From Leptodactylus fallax (lineage: Eukaryota; Chordata; Amphibia; Anura; Leptodactylidae), in NCBI GenBank assembly GCA_947044405.1, contig CAMRHE010000157.1:704501-768500 (forward strand): a DNA stretch of 64,000 nucleotides. The letters are read 5' to 3'. Each line of letters starts with the position of its first letter. The stretch's first letter is position 1. Positions 41,205-52,129 of this stretch are shown piece after piece. The position numbers were made by a program, and so were the translations under genes. The notes beneath the pieces were generated by a model. That model saw only the letters and a program-made list of their open reading frames with translations. It made no database searches and was not told where the DNA came from.

Positions 41205-44200
41205 CAGTTCCTCTAGTGACAGTGCTATTAGCACTTTAGCCAGGCTGACTGAAATGTTAGCTCAGGGCCTGCAGGCCACTCACTACAAGAAACTAAAAGT
41301 ATTCTCTGGTAATGTCCCAGTACCACAAGGGGAGGAAAACTTTGAGATATGGAAAGAACATACTCTCCAATGCCTGAAGGAATGGTCTTGCTCTGAAGAA
41401 GGCAAGCGGCAGCGTATCAGTGAAAGTTTGCGGTCTCCTGCTGCAGAATTGATCCGCTTGTACAGAGACTCTCATGAAGGAGTGAGTGCATTGGACTATA
41501 TACAAGTACTGTCTGATCACTTTGAGCCATACTATGACCTTGCCCAGATGGTTGCTGATTACCGAATGGTTCGTCAAAAAGAAGGGGAAAATGTCTCTAC
41601 TTTTATTAACCGTTTACAGCTACTTCTTTCACGTCTGGTGTACCACGCAGCTATATCTACTTCAGAGGTAGACGCTATGAGAACCAGTCAGTTGGTGAGA
41701 GGGTTACAACCTCATCATCCTCTTGCTCAAGTACTCAAGGTCTTACTATCTGATAGAGTCCTTCCATTTCCTGACTTAATGAAGTTAGTGAAGAAACAAG
41801 AAGCTGACATTAGTTTTAGTACCCCTAAGAAAGCGAAAAGCATCTCTAAAGAAGATGTTGTTCCTAATTCAAACAAGGACAAACCAGTGGAGCGGTCAGA
41901 ACTTAGACAGTCCGCCACTCCATCCACTGCCACTCAATGGAGGAAGGATGCTAGAACCTGTTATAAATGTGGTCAGATGGGCCATACTGCCAGACAGTGT
42001 ACGGAGGACAGTGAGGGATTGGGACACAGTGCTGTCTTCTCTATTCAGAATCAAAGACACCGAAGGAAGGCGGGCCGAGTAAAGACCAGAGGCGCTATCG
42101 CGGGCTCCAGGTCCGTTGTCAAAGTCACTGTCAATGGTCATGCCGCTCCTGCCCTGTTTGATACAGGATCTCAAGTGACCCTGATTTATCGCTCGTTCTA
42201 CCAAAAGTATCTGAGGGATATACCTCTTCAGTCTACAGGACAAATGAAATTGTGGGGGCTTAATTCAGGATCATATCCTGTAGATGGCAGCCTACAAGTA
42301 GTTATAGCTGTCCCTGAATTAGAAGATCAGAGTGTCGCTCCCATGAAGATTACGGCTCTTGTCTGTCCTGATACAGGGGATTCTTGTGCAGCTCCTGTGA
42401 TACTTGGCACTAATTGTCCCGCAGTGCATTATGCTTTTCAGAAGTTTCTTGGAAGAGATTGGAACCCTGCAGCTCAGCCGGTGAATATATCTTCTGATCT
42501 TAGAGAACTCTGTGATGCCCTGTCTACTGGCTATCGACATGGAATGGTATATCATATCGGTGAGAGAACCGTGGAAGTTCCTGCCGGCGGGGAGAGAGTT
42601 CTGAGAGTAGCCTCCAGCATTGCTCCCGATTTGCTTGAAGGGGGGAGTTATGTCCTTATGGAAACCCCTGAAGAAATGATTAACCAGAATGGCTGGATGG
42701 TGATCCCAGAGAGAAAGGACTGGAGAAATAAAGTGGAGTTATCTACCTGTGTGACAGTGAGGAACTGTTCACCGCATCCGATTGTAATTGGACCATACCA
42801 GAATGTGGCCCACTGCTACCCTGTGCTTGGAGTAAATCCATACGCTGAAGTGTGCAGGATTCAAATCCGAGATGCAATCCCTAATCTCAATCTTGACTTG
42901 AGTGATCCACATTTACCAGAGGCCTGGAATCAGCGACTGACACAGAAGTTGTCTGAATTATCGGAAGTGTTCTCCATGGATGATATGGATGTAGGTTGTG
43001 CTAAAAGTGCTCAACACACTTTCCGATTGACCGATTCTACTCCCTTCCGGGAGCGACCACGGAGAGTTGCTCCAAAGGATGTTGATGAGTTAAGACAGAC
43101 TCTACAGCAAATGAAAGGTCAGGGGATCATTGTGGACAGTAAGAGCCCCTATGCCTCACCTATTGTGGTGGTAAGAAAAAAATCTGGAGCAATTCGCCTA
43201 TGTGTGGATTACAGAACTCTGAACCGGAGAACCTTACCTGATCAGTATACACTGCCGGGAATTGAAGAAGCTCTGGAAGCTCTGAATGGAAACTGTTGGT
43301 TCACAGTGCTGGACCTAAGATCGGGATACTATCAAGTCCCAATGGCACCTGAGGATCAGGAAAAGACAGCCTTCATATGCCCCTTGGGTTTCTTTCAGTT
43401 CACTCGTATGCCGCAAGGTACAAAAGGTGCGCCAGCAACGTTCCAAAGGTTGATGGAAAGAGTGTTAGGTGATTTAGTGCCCCGGGAATGCCTTGTATAT
43501 CTTGATGACATTATTGTGTTTGGAAAGACGCTGGAAGAACATGAAGAACGACTCATGAGAGTACTCCATCGCTTAAAAGAAGAGGGGCTGAAGTTGTCGG
43601 CTGACAAATGCAAATTTTGTAGATCTTCGGTCACTTATGTAGGTCATATTGTTTCTGCTGAAGGAGTTGCTACCGATCCTGGTAAGATTGAAGCTGTGGT
43701 GAATTGGCCCCGACCGCAAAATATTACGGAGTTGCAATCTTTCTTGGGGTTTTGTGGATTCTATCGACGATTTGTGGAAGGATATTCAAAAATTGCTCGA
43801 GCCCTCCTCGACCTGTTGAAGAGTGATGCAGGAGATCCGGGAAAGAAGAAAGGGTCTTCCAAAAGCCTTTTTGGCGATAGGTGGACTGCGGATTGTGAAG
43901 AAGCATTTAAGTTGTTGAAGAAGAAATTGACAGAAGCTCCCGTTCTGGCTTATGCTGATGCACAGAAGCCATATGTGCTACATGTAGATGCCAGCTTTGA
44001 AGGATTAGGTGGCGTGCTGCACCAAGAATACCCGGCCGGGTTACGGCCCATAGCTTTCATAAGTCGAAGTCTTTCTCCCAGCGAGAAAAATTATCCAGTA
44101 CATAAATTGGAGTTTTTGGCGCTCAAGTGGGCCATTGTTGATAAATTACATGACTATTTATACGGAGCCACGTTTGAAGTAAGAACAGACAACAATCCAC

Positions 44201-46287
44201 TGACATACGTTTTGTCAACCGCTAAGCTCGATGCTACAGGACATCGCTGGTTGGCAGCTTTATCCAACTACCAATTCACACTCAAGTATAAATCGGGGCC
44301 TAAGAACATTGGGGCAGATGCTCTATCAAGACGGCCTGGATTACCTAGTCCGGAAGTAGTGGATGAATGGGAAGAAGTGCCAAGTCCTGGAGTAGGAGCT
44401 TTGTGTGCCATGGCTGCTGTAGTTGAAGACCGAGTAGCCTTTTCTGAAACTCGGCTTATTGACTCTATTGGGGGAGGTCCCGAAGCTGTACCAGACATGT
44501 TTGCCTACCCTGCCGCTTTAGGATCCTTTGAGAGTTGTTCTATATCTTCAAAGCGAATGATCTGGAGTCAAAAGACTGATCCTTTAATTGGACCTCTTTA
44601 TCAAGCAGTGAGTTCTCAAGACAGAGAAATGTTAAAGACATCCCTACCCTCTGAATGCAGTCAACTTCTACGAGATTGGGAGAAGTTTGAAATAGACAAT
44701 GGCCTACTTTATCGTGTGGTGCTGTATCATGATCACCCTGGAAGGCGCCAACTAGTTATTCCAAGCTGCTTTCAGAAGATGATTTTCCGAAGTCTGCATG
44801 ATTATCATGGTCATTTGGGACCTGAGAAGACTTATGGCCTAATACAAGACCGATTCTACTGGCCCAAAATGAGAGATACCGTGACTCGTCTGTGTAGGTG
44901 CTGTCGCAGATGTTTGCAGAGGAAGACTGTCCCGGTTCGAGCGGCCTTCATGGGACACTTGAAGAGTTCGGGCCCCATGGATCTTGTCTGCATAGACTTC
45001 CTTTGTATTGACAACGACTCCAGAGGATTTGGAAATGTATTGGTGGTGACTGATCACTTCACACGATATGCTCAAGCCTTTCCGACTAAGGATCAAAAAG
45101 CAGTCACTGTTGCAAGAGTGCTTTGGGAAAAGTATTTTATCCATTATGGCTTACCACACCGGTTGCATTCTGATCAAGGCCGGGATTTTGAGAGTAACCT
45201 GATCAAAGAGTTACTTCAGTTGTTGAACATCCGCAAAAGTCGGACGACGCCTTACCATCCAGAGGGAGATGCCCTTCCTGAAAGATTTAACAGGACTTTA
45301 CTTGATATGCTTGGTACCTTACGAATTGAGGATAAGCGATCCTGGAGTCGAAAAGTGGAGGCTATGGTGCATGCCTATAATAGTACAAGGCACGAGAGCA
45401 CAGGATATTCACCATACTTTCTGATGTTTGGAAGAGAGCCTAGGCTACCTATTGACATCTTGTTGGGAGTCTCTACCGATGGTATCAGTCATCGAGATCA
45501 TTACCGATACGTGGCACGTTTGAAAGAAACGCTTAAGAGTGCTTATCAGCTGGCTGAGGAAAATGCGGCCAAAGTGAATGAAGGAAATAAAAGGAGATTT
45601 GATCTTCGAGTAAGATACCGAGAATTGAACCCTGGGGACCATGTTCTGCTACGGAATTTGGGAGCATCTGCAAAACATAAGCTGGCTGATCGATGGCGGA
45701 GTGAACTCTTTACAGTGGTAGATCGGTTGCCTGGAATACCAGTCTACAAGATAAAAGGACGGGACGGGAGGATCAGGACTTGGCATAGAAATCATTTGTT
45801 GCCTGTACCTCAGATTGATGGTATGGATATCTCCAATGATGGCTCGGCCTGCGATTCTCCACAGTCCTTAGCCGATATTCCACCTGACCTTCCTGAAACT
45901 CCTGAGAGTGATTGGACTGTGGCTCCTGAAGTTCCTAGATCACCAGTATCTTCTCCTTCAGGGAGACCTATGAACCCTCAAACTCCAGAATTCGTACCTA
46001 GATCTGTGTCTACAGATGAGCAGGGATCTAGCTCTCCTACGCCACCAGCACCATCCCCTCCCATGGCAGACAACCCTAGTTTAGGGCCTGGACATGCTAG
46101 TTTACCTCAGAGAGAGGTACGGAGAGGAGAGAGAATTAGACACCCTCCACCTATGCTGACATATGATAGTTTGGGGGACCCCAGATTTACTACTCAGCCT
46201 CATTTATACCATGCTTGGGTGGGTGCAGTGTCCACTTTGGTCAATATGTTACCAATTTTCGCTCCTGCTGGCATGTATACCTATTAA
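41191..46287 (+). CDS. gag-pol: Gypsy Gag-Pol polyprotein, intact (1698 aa)
   Basis: A single frame encodes capsid and all replication enzymes. Residues about 30-240 form a capsid domain with FSGNVPVPQGEENFEIW, very like PNMA-family Gag. A CCHC zinc knuckle lies at 257-270 (CYKCGQMGHTARQC). The aspartic protease has DTGSQ at 324. Reverse transcriptase spans about 600-800 with YLDDIIVFG (Asp772/773). RNase H starts near 930 (HVDASFEGLGG). The integrase has a zinc-binding HHCC region at about 1200-1245, Asp1269, Asp1328 (HSDQG) and Glu1364, spaced 35. A Pro- and Ser-rich tail ends at 1698. No stop or frameshift is seen. Gag and Pol share one frame, so their ratio must depend on processing rather than frameshifting. 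An overlapping short frame begins upstream at 41067. Confidence 0.95.
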   Translation: MAVASSSSSDSAISTLARLTEMLAQGLQATHYKKLKVFSGNVPVPQGEENFEIWKEHTLQCLKEWSCSEEGKRQRISESLRSPAAELIRLYRDSHEGVSALDYIQVLSDHFEPYYDLAQMVADYRMVRQKEGENVSTFINRLQLLLSRLVYHAAISTSEVDAMRTSQLVRGLQPHHPLAQVLKVLLSDRVLPFPDLMKLVKKQEADISFSTPKKAKSISKEDVVPNSNKDKPVERSELRQSATPSTATQWRKDARTCYKCGQMGHTARQCTEDSEGLGHSAVFSIQNQRHRRKAGRVKTRGAIAGSRSVVKVTVNGHAAPALFDTGSQVTLIYRSFYQKYLRDIPLQSTGQMKLWGLNSGSYPVDGSLQVVIAVPELEDQSVAPMKITALVCPDTGDSCAAPVILGTNCPAVHYAFQKFLGRDWNPAAQPVNISSDLRELCDALSTGYRHGMVYHIGERTVEVPAGGERVLRVASSIAPDLLEGGSYVLMETPEEMINQNGWMVIPERKDWRNKVELSTCVTVRNCSPHPIVIGPYQNVAHCYPVLGVNPYAEVCRIQIRDAIPNLNLDLSDPHLPEAWNQRLTQKLSELSEVFSMDDMDVGCAKSAQHTFRLTDSTPFRERPRRVAPKDVDELRQTLQQMKGQGIIVDSKSPYASPIVVVRKKSGAIRLCVDYRTLNRRTLPDQYTLPGIEEALEALNGNCWFTVLDLRSGYYQVPMAPEDQEKTAFICPLGFFQFTRMPQGTKGAPATFQRLMERVLGDLVPRECLVYLDDIIVFGKTLEEHEERLMRVLHRLKEEGLKLSADKCKFCRSSVTYVGHIVSAEGVATDPGKIEAVVNWPRPQNITELQSFLGFCGFYRRFVEGYSKIARALLDLLKSDAGDPGKKKGSSKSLFGDRWTADCEEAFKLLKKKLTEAPVLAYADAQKPYVLHVDASFEGLGGVLHQEYPAGLRPIAFISRSLSPSEKNYPVHKLEFLALKWAIVDKLHDYLYGATFEVRTDNNPLTYVLSTAKLDATGHRWLAALSNYQFTLKYKSGPKNIGADALSRRPGLPSPEVVDEWEEVPSPGVGALCAMAAVVEDRVAFSETRLIDSIGGGPEAVPDMFAYPAALGSFESCSISSKRMIWSQKTDPLIGPLYQAVSSQDREMLKTSLPSECSQLLRDWEKFEIDNGLLYRVVLYHDHPGRRQLVIPSCFQKMIFRSLHDYHGHLGPEKTYGLIQDRFYWPKMRDTVTRLCRCCRRCLQRKTVPVRAAFMGHLKSSGPMDLVCIDFLCIDNDSRGFGNVLVVTDHFTRYAQAFPTKDQKAVTVARVLWEKYFIHYGLPHRLHSDQGRDFESNLIKELLQLLNIRKSRTTPYHPEGDALPERFNRTLLDMLGTLRIEDKRSWSRKVEAMVHAYNSTRHESTGYSPYFLMFGREPRLPIDILLGVSTDGISHRDHYRYVARLKETLKSAYQLAEENAAKVNEGNKRRFDLRVRYRELNPGDHVLLRNLGASAKHKLADRWRSELFTVVDRLPGIPVYKIKGRDGRIRTWHRNHLLPVPQIDGMDISNDGSACDSPQSLADIPPDLPETPESDWTVAPEVPRSPVSSPSGRPMNPQTPEFVPRSVSTDEQGSSSPTPPAPSPPMADNPSLGPGHASLPQREVRRGERIRHPPPMLTYDSLGDPRFTTQPHLYHAWVGAVSTLVNMLPIFAPAGMYTY

Positions 46288-46396
46288 CCTGTTGTGACTC
46301 TGTAAATGCAAAAGCAACCATATTGATATTGTCATTGGTAATGTTGACTGTATACTATGACTTTGTATGTCTTTGACGTGACGTAAAGATTTCACC

Positions 46397-46406
46397 AGAG
46401 GGAGAG
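46397..46406 (+). other. Polypurine tract
   Basis: AGAGGGAGAG directly precedes the TG of the 3' LTR. It would prime plus-strand DNA synthesis. Confidence 0.8.
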
Positions 46407-47417
46407 TGTAGGGAACTGCCATTTCTACTAGTATATAATGTATCTGGCTTCTTTGCCCCTGCAGTTTGGCTTCAGAGACCCCAGGCATTTAGTGCAAGTT
46501 TTGTTTTGTAAATACAGTGAGTCAGACACATGTGAGGCAGAGCTGCTGGGGGGAGAGATGTGAGCAGAGCTGCTGAGACAGACATGTTATGTCTGGGGGA
46601 GTCTAAGAGCCACTTGTTCCTCTTTACTTCACAGTATATAGTTAGGTATGTGTTACCCCCTATATACTCACAGGACCTAGCTAGTAACCGTAGTTAGGGA
46701 TCCATATATATATACAGTTCAGGGCAGTGATAGGTTAGGCTTCCGAAGGCCAACTAGCTAGTTAGAGGCCCGGTGGCACTAGTAGTTTAGCTGGCAGGTT
46801 AAGGACTCAGTGTTAGGGTAGTCAGGCCTGCATCTACTGCCGTCACCGTCGCCCTGTTTGCTGCCTGTGAAGAATCTCACCATCATCATCATCATCTCCT
46901 GATCGGCTGTCTGTCATCTCCTGGAAGAATCCGAGGATCCACAGTCATCCACAGGGGCCCCTGCATCTCTTCTGTTGCCTGGAGGTATTGTGCACCGGAC
47001 TCTTGCTATATATCTATATATATACCCGGGTATATAACCTAAGACGGTTGAGGACTTGCTGGTTGTTGTAGTATTGCTGTGTTCTGAGTATATTGTATGT
47101 ATGTATTATTACCCTGTTGATTCTTATAAAGCTACTGTTATAACCTTATGTGGTATATGTATGTATTCTTCAGACTGTGAGATTAGTACAGTGATCCTAG
47201 TTAAGGCTACTAACTGTACTTCATGGGTAAGTCCCAGGAAGAGATCCTCCCTGTAATACAGAGGCTCTATCCTGGGTGGAGGCACTGATATATTTCATAT
47301 ATGTTCCCACTCTTCCCTTCAGCGAAGGCTTCAGGTTCCATTATACACACAGGTCACGCCGCCAGAGGCTGTTGCGGGGGGGATAATACTCATAACCCCC
47401 CCCAAACGGGCCAAAAA
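46407..47417 (+). repeat. 3' LTR of the Gypsy element
   Basis: Begins TGTAGGGAACTGCC. It matches the 5' LTR almost base for base from 46708 to about 47390, then becomes noisier near CCCCCCC. The end is put at 47417 because ACTG follows, matching the 5' flank, but the last bases differ from the 5' LTR end. It provides the undamaged version of the segment that is smeared in the 5' LTR. Confidence 0.85.
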
Positions 47418-48416
47418 ACTGATAAAACATTTTTTTTCTATAATTTTATAGCTTTAACTGTTACCAAAATCGCACATATTTTGGTGTGCATATATGTATG
47501 TTTTATTACTGTATTTTTGTCAGGTAAAACATAACAAATGATCCAGATGGAACAGATTGAAACTAATGTCAAGATTAGCATTTTGTCACCTTTTTAGACT
47601 GGCACACCCTTTAATACTAAGTTTTTGTCTTTGCAAAAACCTTGAAAAATTTTCTTTAAAAAATACCTTTTTTTTTTTGGAAATTTTAAAACTTTTTTTT
47701 TTTTTGTGGTGTGCCCCCCCCCCCTTATATTTTTTCGCCCATTTTATTATTTTTTTCCTATATATTTTTTTTATTATATTTTTTTTCTTTCTTTGTTTGT
47801 TTTGTTTTTTTCCCTACTCTTTTTTTTCCTATTTCCCGGTTTTTTATTTTTTTTTTCTTTTTTTTTCTTTGTATATAAATCTCCTTTTTTTTTTTTTTAA
47901 TATATATAAAAAAAATTTTTAAAATAAAAAAAGCTAATATGTAGTGTCAGATGCCCTGGTTTTTCAGTCTTGGTGAAATGTTACCATTTTCTGATATCTA
48001 TATTTTTATTTTATTTCCTTTACATGCTGATGGGGACAGTCATCTTCCATTAGTTGCTGCAATAGTGGTTTTAGAAAGGTGGTTTACAGAAGGCCACTGG
48101 ACCTCAGATAGGCAGGTGTTGTGGGTATGCTCTGTGCTGTGTGCAGAGATCACTGTGCAGAGAAGGAGAACATTAAAGAGATGCTGAGCAGTTGCAGTCT
48201 CTAGTTTTACAACAGAGGTTTCATCTTTCATGCCCAGATTTAGACAATATCCTTAGCCTGTGGATAATCCATACACCCAATCTCATTACTTCTTACAATG
48301 TCTAAACAGATCACTTTATGAGTACTTTCTCCAGTCAAGAGAGTGGTCGGGGGAGGGGGGGGGTGACACTGCTGGGCCCCCTTATTGTGGATTATGATAC
48401 AGAGACTTACTAAAAA

Positions 48417-48425
<9 letters not shown>
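47418..48425. other. T-rich low-quality-looking stretch, then no feature
   Basis: From 47620 to 47935 the sequence is runs of T with scattered C, A and G, similar in character to the smear in the 5' LTR. The Phe-rich ORFs (47557-47922, 47706-47900) follow from this. Positions 47940-48425 show nothing that I can name. Confidence 0.45.

Positions 48426-48463
<38 letters not shown>
48424..48463. repeat. (AT)n microsatellite, insertion site of a Tc1 element
   Basis: About 20 AT units after an A run at 48412-48423. The Tc1 copy B begins at the last TA of the run, and TATATAA resumes after its other end (50464). Confidence 0.9.
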
Positions 48464-48466
<3 letters not shown>

Positions 48467-48752
48467 TGCCTTGCGAAAGTATTCGGCCCCCTTGAACTTT
48501 TCAACCTTTTGCCACATTTCAGGCTTCAAACATAAGGATATAAAATTTTAATTTTTTGGTGAAGAATCAACAACAAGTGGGACACAATTGTGAAGTGGAA
48601 CAAAATTTATTGAATATTTTAAACTTTTGTAAACAATAAAAAACTGAAAAGTGGGATGTGCCAAATAATTTGGCCCCCTTAAGTTAATACTTTGTAGCAC
48701 CACCTTTTGCTGCGATTACAGCTGCAAGTCGCTTGGGGTATGTCTCTATCAG

Positions 48753-49126
48753 TGTTCTGACTCAATAGCTTGGCTGCAAGTGTGAGGTTGTGAGAGTGTC
48801 CTGTAGTCTCTATGCTAACCAGCAATTTACACCAAGATATCTATCAGATAGTGTTCAACTCAACTGAGGAGGCGTAGATAAGATTTCAGATGCTTTAATC
48901 CAAGTAAATCTTGTAGAACCTCATACAGCAGTAGGTGAAAAATGATGAAATACCAGGAGCTGAGCAGACATGTTGCTTACAAAGAAGTGAAACTAAACTG
49001 AGGGGGAGAGAGGAGGAGCTACAGCATCACAGCTAAGGATACAGAGAGAGAAAAGGGACAAACTACAAAGACAAACAGTATCACAGATACATGTCAGTGA
49101 ATTAAACCAAGTCCTGGGACATGACA
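48753..49126. mobile_element. Solo LTR, 374 bp, inside Tc1 copy B
   Basis: Starts TGTTCTGACTC, ends GGGACATGACA (TG...CA), and is flanked by a perfect 5-bp direct repeat ATCAG (48748-48752 and 49127-49131). Copy A has a single ATCAG at the matching place, which directly shows the empty site. No protein is encoded. Its parent element is not in the window. Confidence 0.85.
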
Positions 49127-50071
49127 ATCAGTTTTGCACATCGAGAGACTGAAATTCTTGCCCATTCTTCCTTGGAAAACAGCTCGAGCTCAGTGAGGCT
49201 GGATGGAGAGCGTTTGTGAACAGCAGTTTTCAGCTCTTTCCACAGATTCTTGATTGGATTCAGGTCTGGACTTTGACTTGGCCATTCTAACACCTGGATA
49301 CGTTTATTTGTGAACCATTCCATTGTAGATTTTGCTTTATGTTTGGGATCATTGTCTTGTTGGAAGATAAATCTCCGTCCCAGTCTCAGGTCTTTTGCAG
49401 ACTCCAACAGGTTTTCTTCCAGAATGGTCCTGTATTTGGCTCCATCCATCTTCCCATCAATTTTAACCATCTTACCTGTCCCTGCTGAAGAAAAGCAGGC
49501 CCAAACCATGATGCTGCCACCACCATGTTTGACAGTGGGGATGGTGTGTTCAGGGTGATGAGCTGTGTTGCTTTTATGCAAAACATATCGTTTTGCATTG
49601 TGGCCAAAAAGTTCGATTTTGGTTTCATCTGACCAGAGCACCTTCTTCCACATGTTTGGTGTGTCTCCAGGTGGCTTGTGGCAAACTTTAAACAAGACTT
49701 TTTATGGATATCTTTGAGAAATGGCTTTCTTCTTGCCACTCTTCCATAAAGGCCAGATTTGTGCAGTGTACGACTGATTGTTGTCCTATGGACAGATTCT
49801 CCCACCTCAGCTGCAGTTCATCCAGAGTGATCATGGGCCTCTTGGCTGCATCTCTGATCAGTCTTCTCCTTGCTTGAGATGAAAGTTTAGAGGGACTGCC
49901 GGGTCTTGGTAGATTTACAGTGGTCTGATACTCCTTCCATTTCAGTATGATCGCTTGCACAGTGCTCCTTGGGATGTTTAAAGTTTGGGAAATCTTTTTG
50001 TATCCAAATCCAGCTTTAAACTTCTCCACAACAGTATCACAGACCTGCCTGGTGTGTTGCCTGGTCTTCAT
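49102..50071 (-). pseudogene. Tc1-like transposase, copy B, disrupted
   Basis: The frame runs from MKTR at 50071 in three pieces. Compared with copy A there is a 10-bp deletion near 49812 (between AGCTG and CAGTTC), a one-base deletion near 49671 (GTCTCCAGG versus GTCTCCCAGG), and the solo LTR replaces the last 20 or so codons after RCAKLI. The catalytic motifs SDETKIELFGH, FQQDNDPKH and SPDLNPIKNLW are readable, but the third catalytic residue Glu is changed to Lys (PIKNLW). It is dead. Confidence 0.9.
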
Positions 50072-50463
50072 GATGCTCTCTGCGCTTTAAACAGAAACCT
50101 GAGACTATCACAGAGCAGGTGCATTTATATGGAGACTTGATTACACACAGGTGGATTATATTTATCATCATCAGTCATTTAGGACAACATTGGATCATTC
50201 AGAGATCCTCACTGAACTTCTGGAGTGAGTTTGCTGCACTGAAAGTAAAGGGGCCGAATAATATTGCACGCCCCACTTTTCAGTTTTTTATTTTTTACAA
50301 AAGTTTAAAATAACCAATAAATTTTGTTCCACTTCACAATTGTGTCCCACTTGTTGTTGATTCTTCACCAAAAAATTAAAATTTTATATCTTTATGTATG
50401 AAGCCTGAAATGTGGAAAAAGGTTGAAAAGTTCAAGGGGGCCGAATACTTTCGCAAGGCACTG

Positions 50464-51479
50464 TATATAAACATAAAAGAAACAACACCAAGCTGCACCT
50501 TGTGTGATACCATATATGAAATAGGTATACGTGAGTCAATAGCTATTTTGCTCACCTTCTGAAGTTGTGAAAGAGTCACAACTCCGAAAGAAACAAAGGT
50601 ATAGATGCTGGGTTGCACTAGCCACAGGATTCAGATCGTCCAAGGATGTTTGCAGATGATGAGGAATAGGACCCACTTAAAAGATTATATAATAAATCCG
50701 CGCTCACCCAGGAAGTTCTTGATAAGATGCTCTTTATTGGCTACCATAAACACAACGCGTTTTAGGGAATGTATAAAAAAATGTAGTAAAAAATTACCAA
50801 ACCATTAGAGAGGAAAAGTGGCAAAAAAATGCCAATTCAGCTACTTGATTTTTTTCCTGCTATGGCGTCTACTGCATGGAACAAATGTTTTTATATTTTA
50901 ATAATTTGGGCATTTTCTGACATAGGGATGCCTAATGTGTTTATATTTATATGTTATCTAGGGTAATGGGGGTGATTTAATTTATTAAATTATTTTTTTA
51001 GCACTGCTTTAGTACTGTATTACAGTCTATGGCAGATTCGCTATGTAATTATTGAAGCCTGCTGCAGGCAGACTTCAATAGATACAATACTATGGCAGGC
51101 CTGGGAGCCTTCAGAAGGCTTCTGGCTGCCATGGCTAACGTGACGGCTCCCACGATCTTGATGCAGGGGGCATGATAGGGAAAGTGATAGTAACCACTCA
51201 GATGCTGTGGTCGCATTTGAGCGCATCAGAGTCATCTCTGATCACAGGAAACAGCACAGACCCGGCAGCTAGTGCATCTGCTCTGCTTCAGAGCAGATGC
51301 CATAGTTAGTCAAATGCACCAGAACGAACATGTACGTCCTGGTGCCCATAGGGGTAATAGACTAGGGGCCCTGTTCAAACTTTTTGTAATTGACCCCAGC
51401 CATATAATTTAATTTCCCCTTAACCACCCACAAATAAGGTCCACTGCCCCTTCATCCACCAATGTTACACACAAACTTC
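50464..51479. other. No gene; possible frog repeat fragments
   Basis: GCTCTTTATTGGCTACCATAA with AACGCGTTTTAGGGA near 50730-50765, and AACATGTACGTCCTGGTGCC near 51328, resemble phrases of dispersed amphibian repeats, from memory. No boundaries can be set. Confidence 0.3.
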
Positions 51480-52045
51480 CCCCCTAAGAAAACAAAGAAT
51501 ACTCACCTAACCTTGTTCCCATGGACCTGCAGGCTCCAGGTGTAATGATATCTGCGGCTCGGCGCTCATTGTGCTTCCCTGCCGCAGATATCAGCCGAAG
51601 GCTCCACTATTGTATTTAACCACTATCTGTTTCCTAAGGACACAAATAGAGTTGAATTCACTGTCTGATGCCCAGAACAATGGGACAGCACCCAAAATAC
51701 GAGACTGTCCCATTCGATCCAGTGTGGATGAGGGAGCCCACGCTACCATAGGGCCTGGTGTGGATGCACCGTTGGCCCTATGGCTAAAGCGACCCAGCAC
51801 TCATCTGTTTACATGCATACAGTATGTGACCACTACAGTGAATCAATGTTCGCAGTGGTCACCTGCCCTTTTAAGGACATTGTTACTATGTGGTGGGAGC
51901 AATGATGCCAGTAATACAGCTCTTGACTGCTGCCTCCACTGATTGGTTGCAATAGGCATGTGCCATACGCATGTAAACAGGGACCATGAGGATCAGTGTA
52001 GAGTCAGCACTGGATTCCCGGGGAAACAGACAGGTGAGTACTAAT

Positions 52046-52077
<32 letters not shown>

Positions 52078-52129
52078 ATGGTATTTGCTGGGGTTGTAAT
52101 TTTTTTTATAACCTGGACAACCCCTTTAA
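51480..52129. mobile_element. T2-like MITE, left end unclear
   Basis: The right end CCTGGACAACCCCTTTAA (52112-52129) is at a TTAA. ACAGGTGAGTACTAATTTTTC inside it faces GAATACTCACCTAACC near 51497, the subterminal plan of 19442-20007. The left TTAA end is not found. Short ORFs on both strands (51571-51942, 51591-51800) are not genes. Confidence 0.45.

Larger units (their letters stand above)
40014..47417 (+). mobile_element. Full-length Ty3/Gypsy LTR retrotransposon
   Basis: Two LTRs of about 1 kb flank a leader, one long gag-pol frame and a polypurine tract. A 4-bp direct repeat ACTG flanks the element (40010-40013 and 47418-47421). Outside damaged parts the LTRs differ at only about three positions in 650 bp, so insertion was recent. 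The order protease, reverse transcriptase, RNase H, integrase is that of Ty3/Gypsy. No env ORF is present between pol and the 3' LTR. The Gag resembles the vertebrate PNMA family. Confidence 0.93.
48464..50463 (-). mobile_element. Tc1-like transposon, copy B, with solo LTR insertion
   Basis: Same family as 34700-36325: ends CAGTGCCTTGCGAAAGTATT and its complement, flanked by TA on both sides. It is about 375 bp longer than copy A because an LTR-like segment sits at 48753-49126. Apart from this and small indels the two copies are very similar. Confidence 0.9.

Noticed and set aside
46288..46396. Envelope gene after pol
   Set aside because: Only about 110 bases separate the pol stop from the polypurine tract; there is no room for env.
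40662..47256. Identical 66-aa ORF at 40662 and 47056
   Set aside because: It lies at the same place in both LTRs and repeats only because the LTRs do; no domain.
47557..47922. Phe-rich membrane-like ORFs
   Set aside because: The sequence is a low-complexity T tract, probably partly sequence error.
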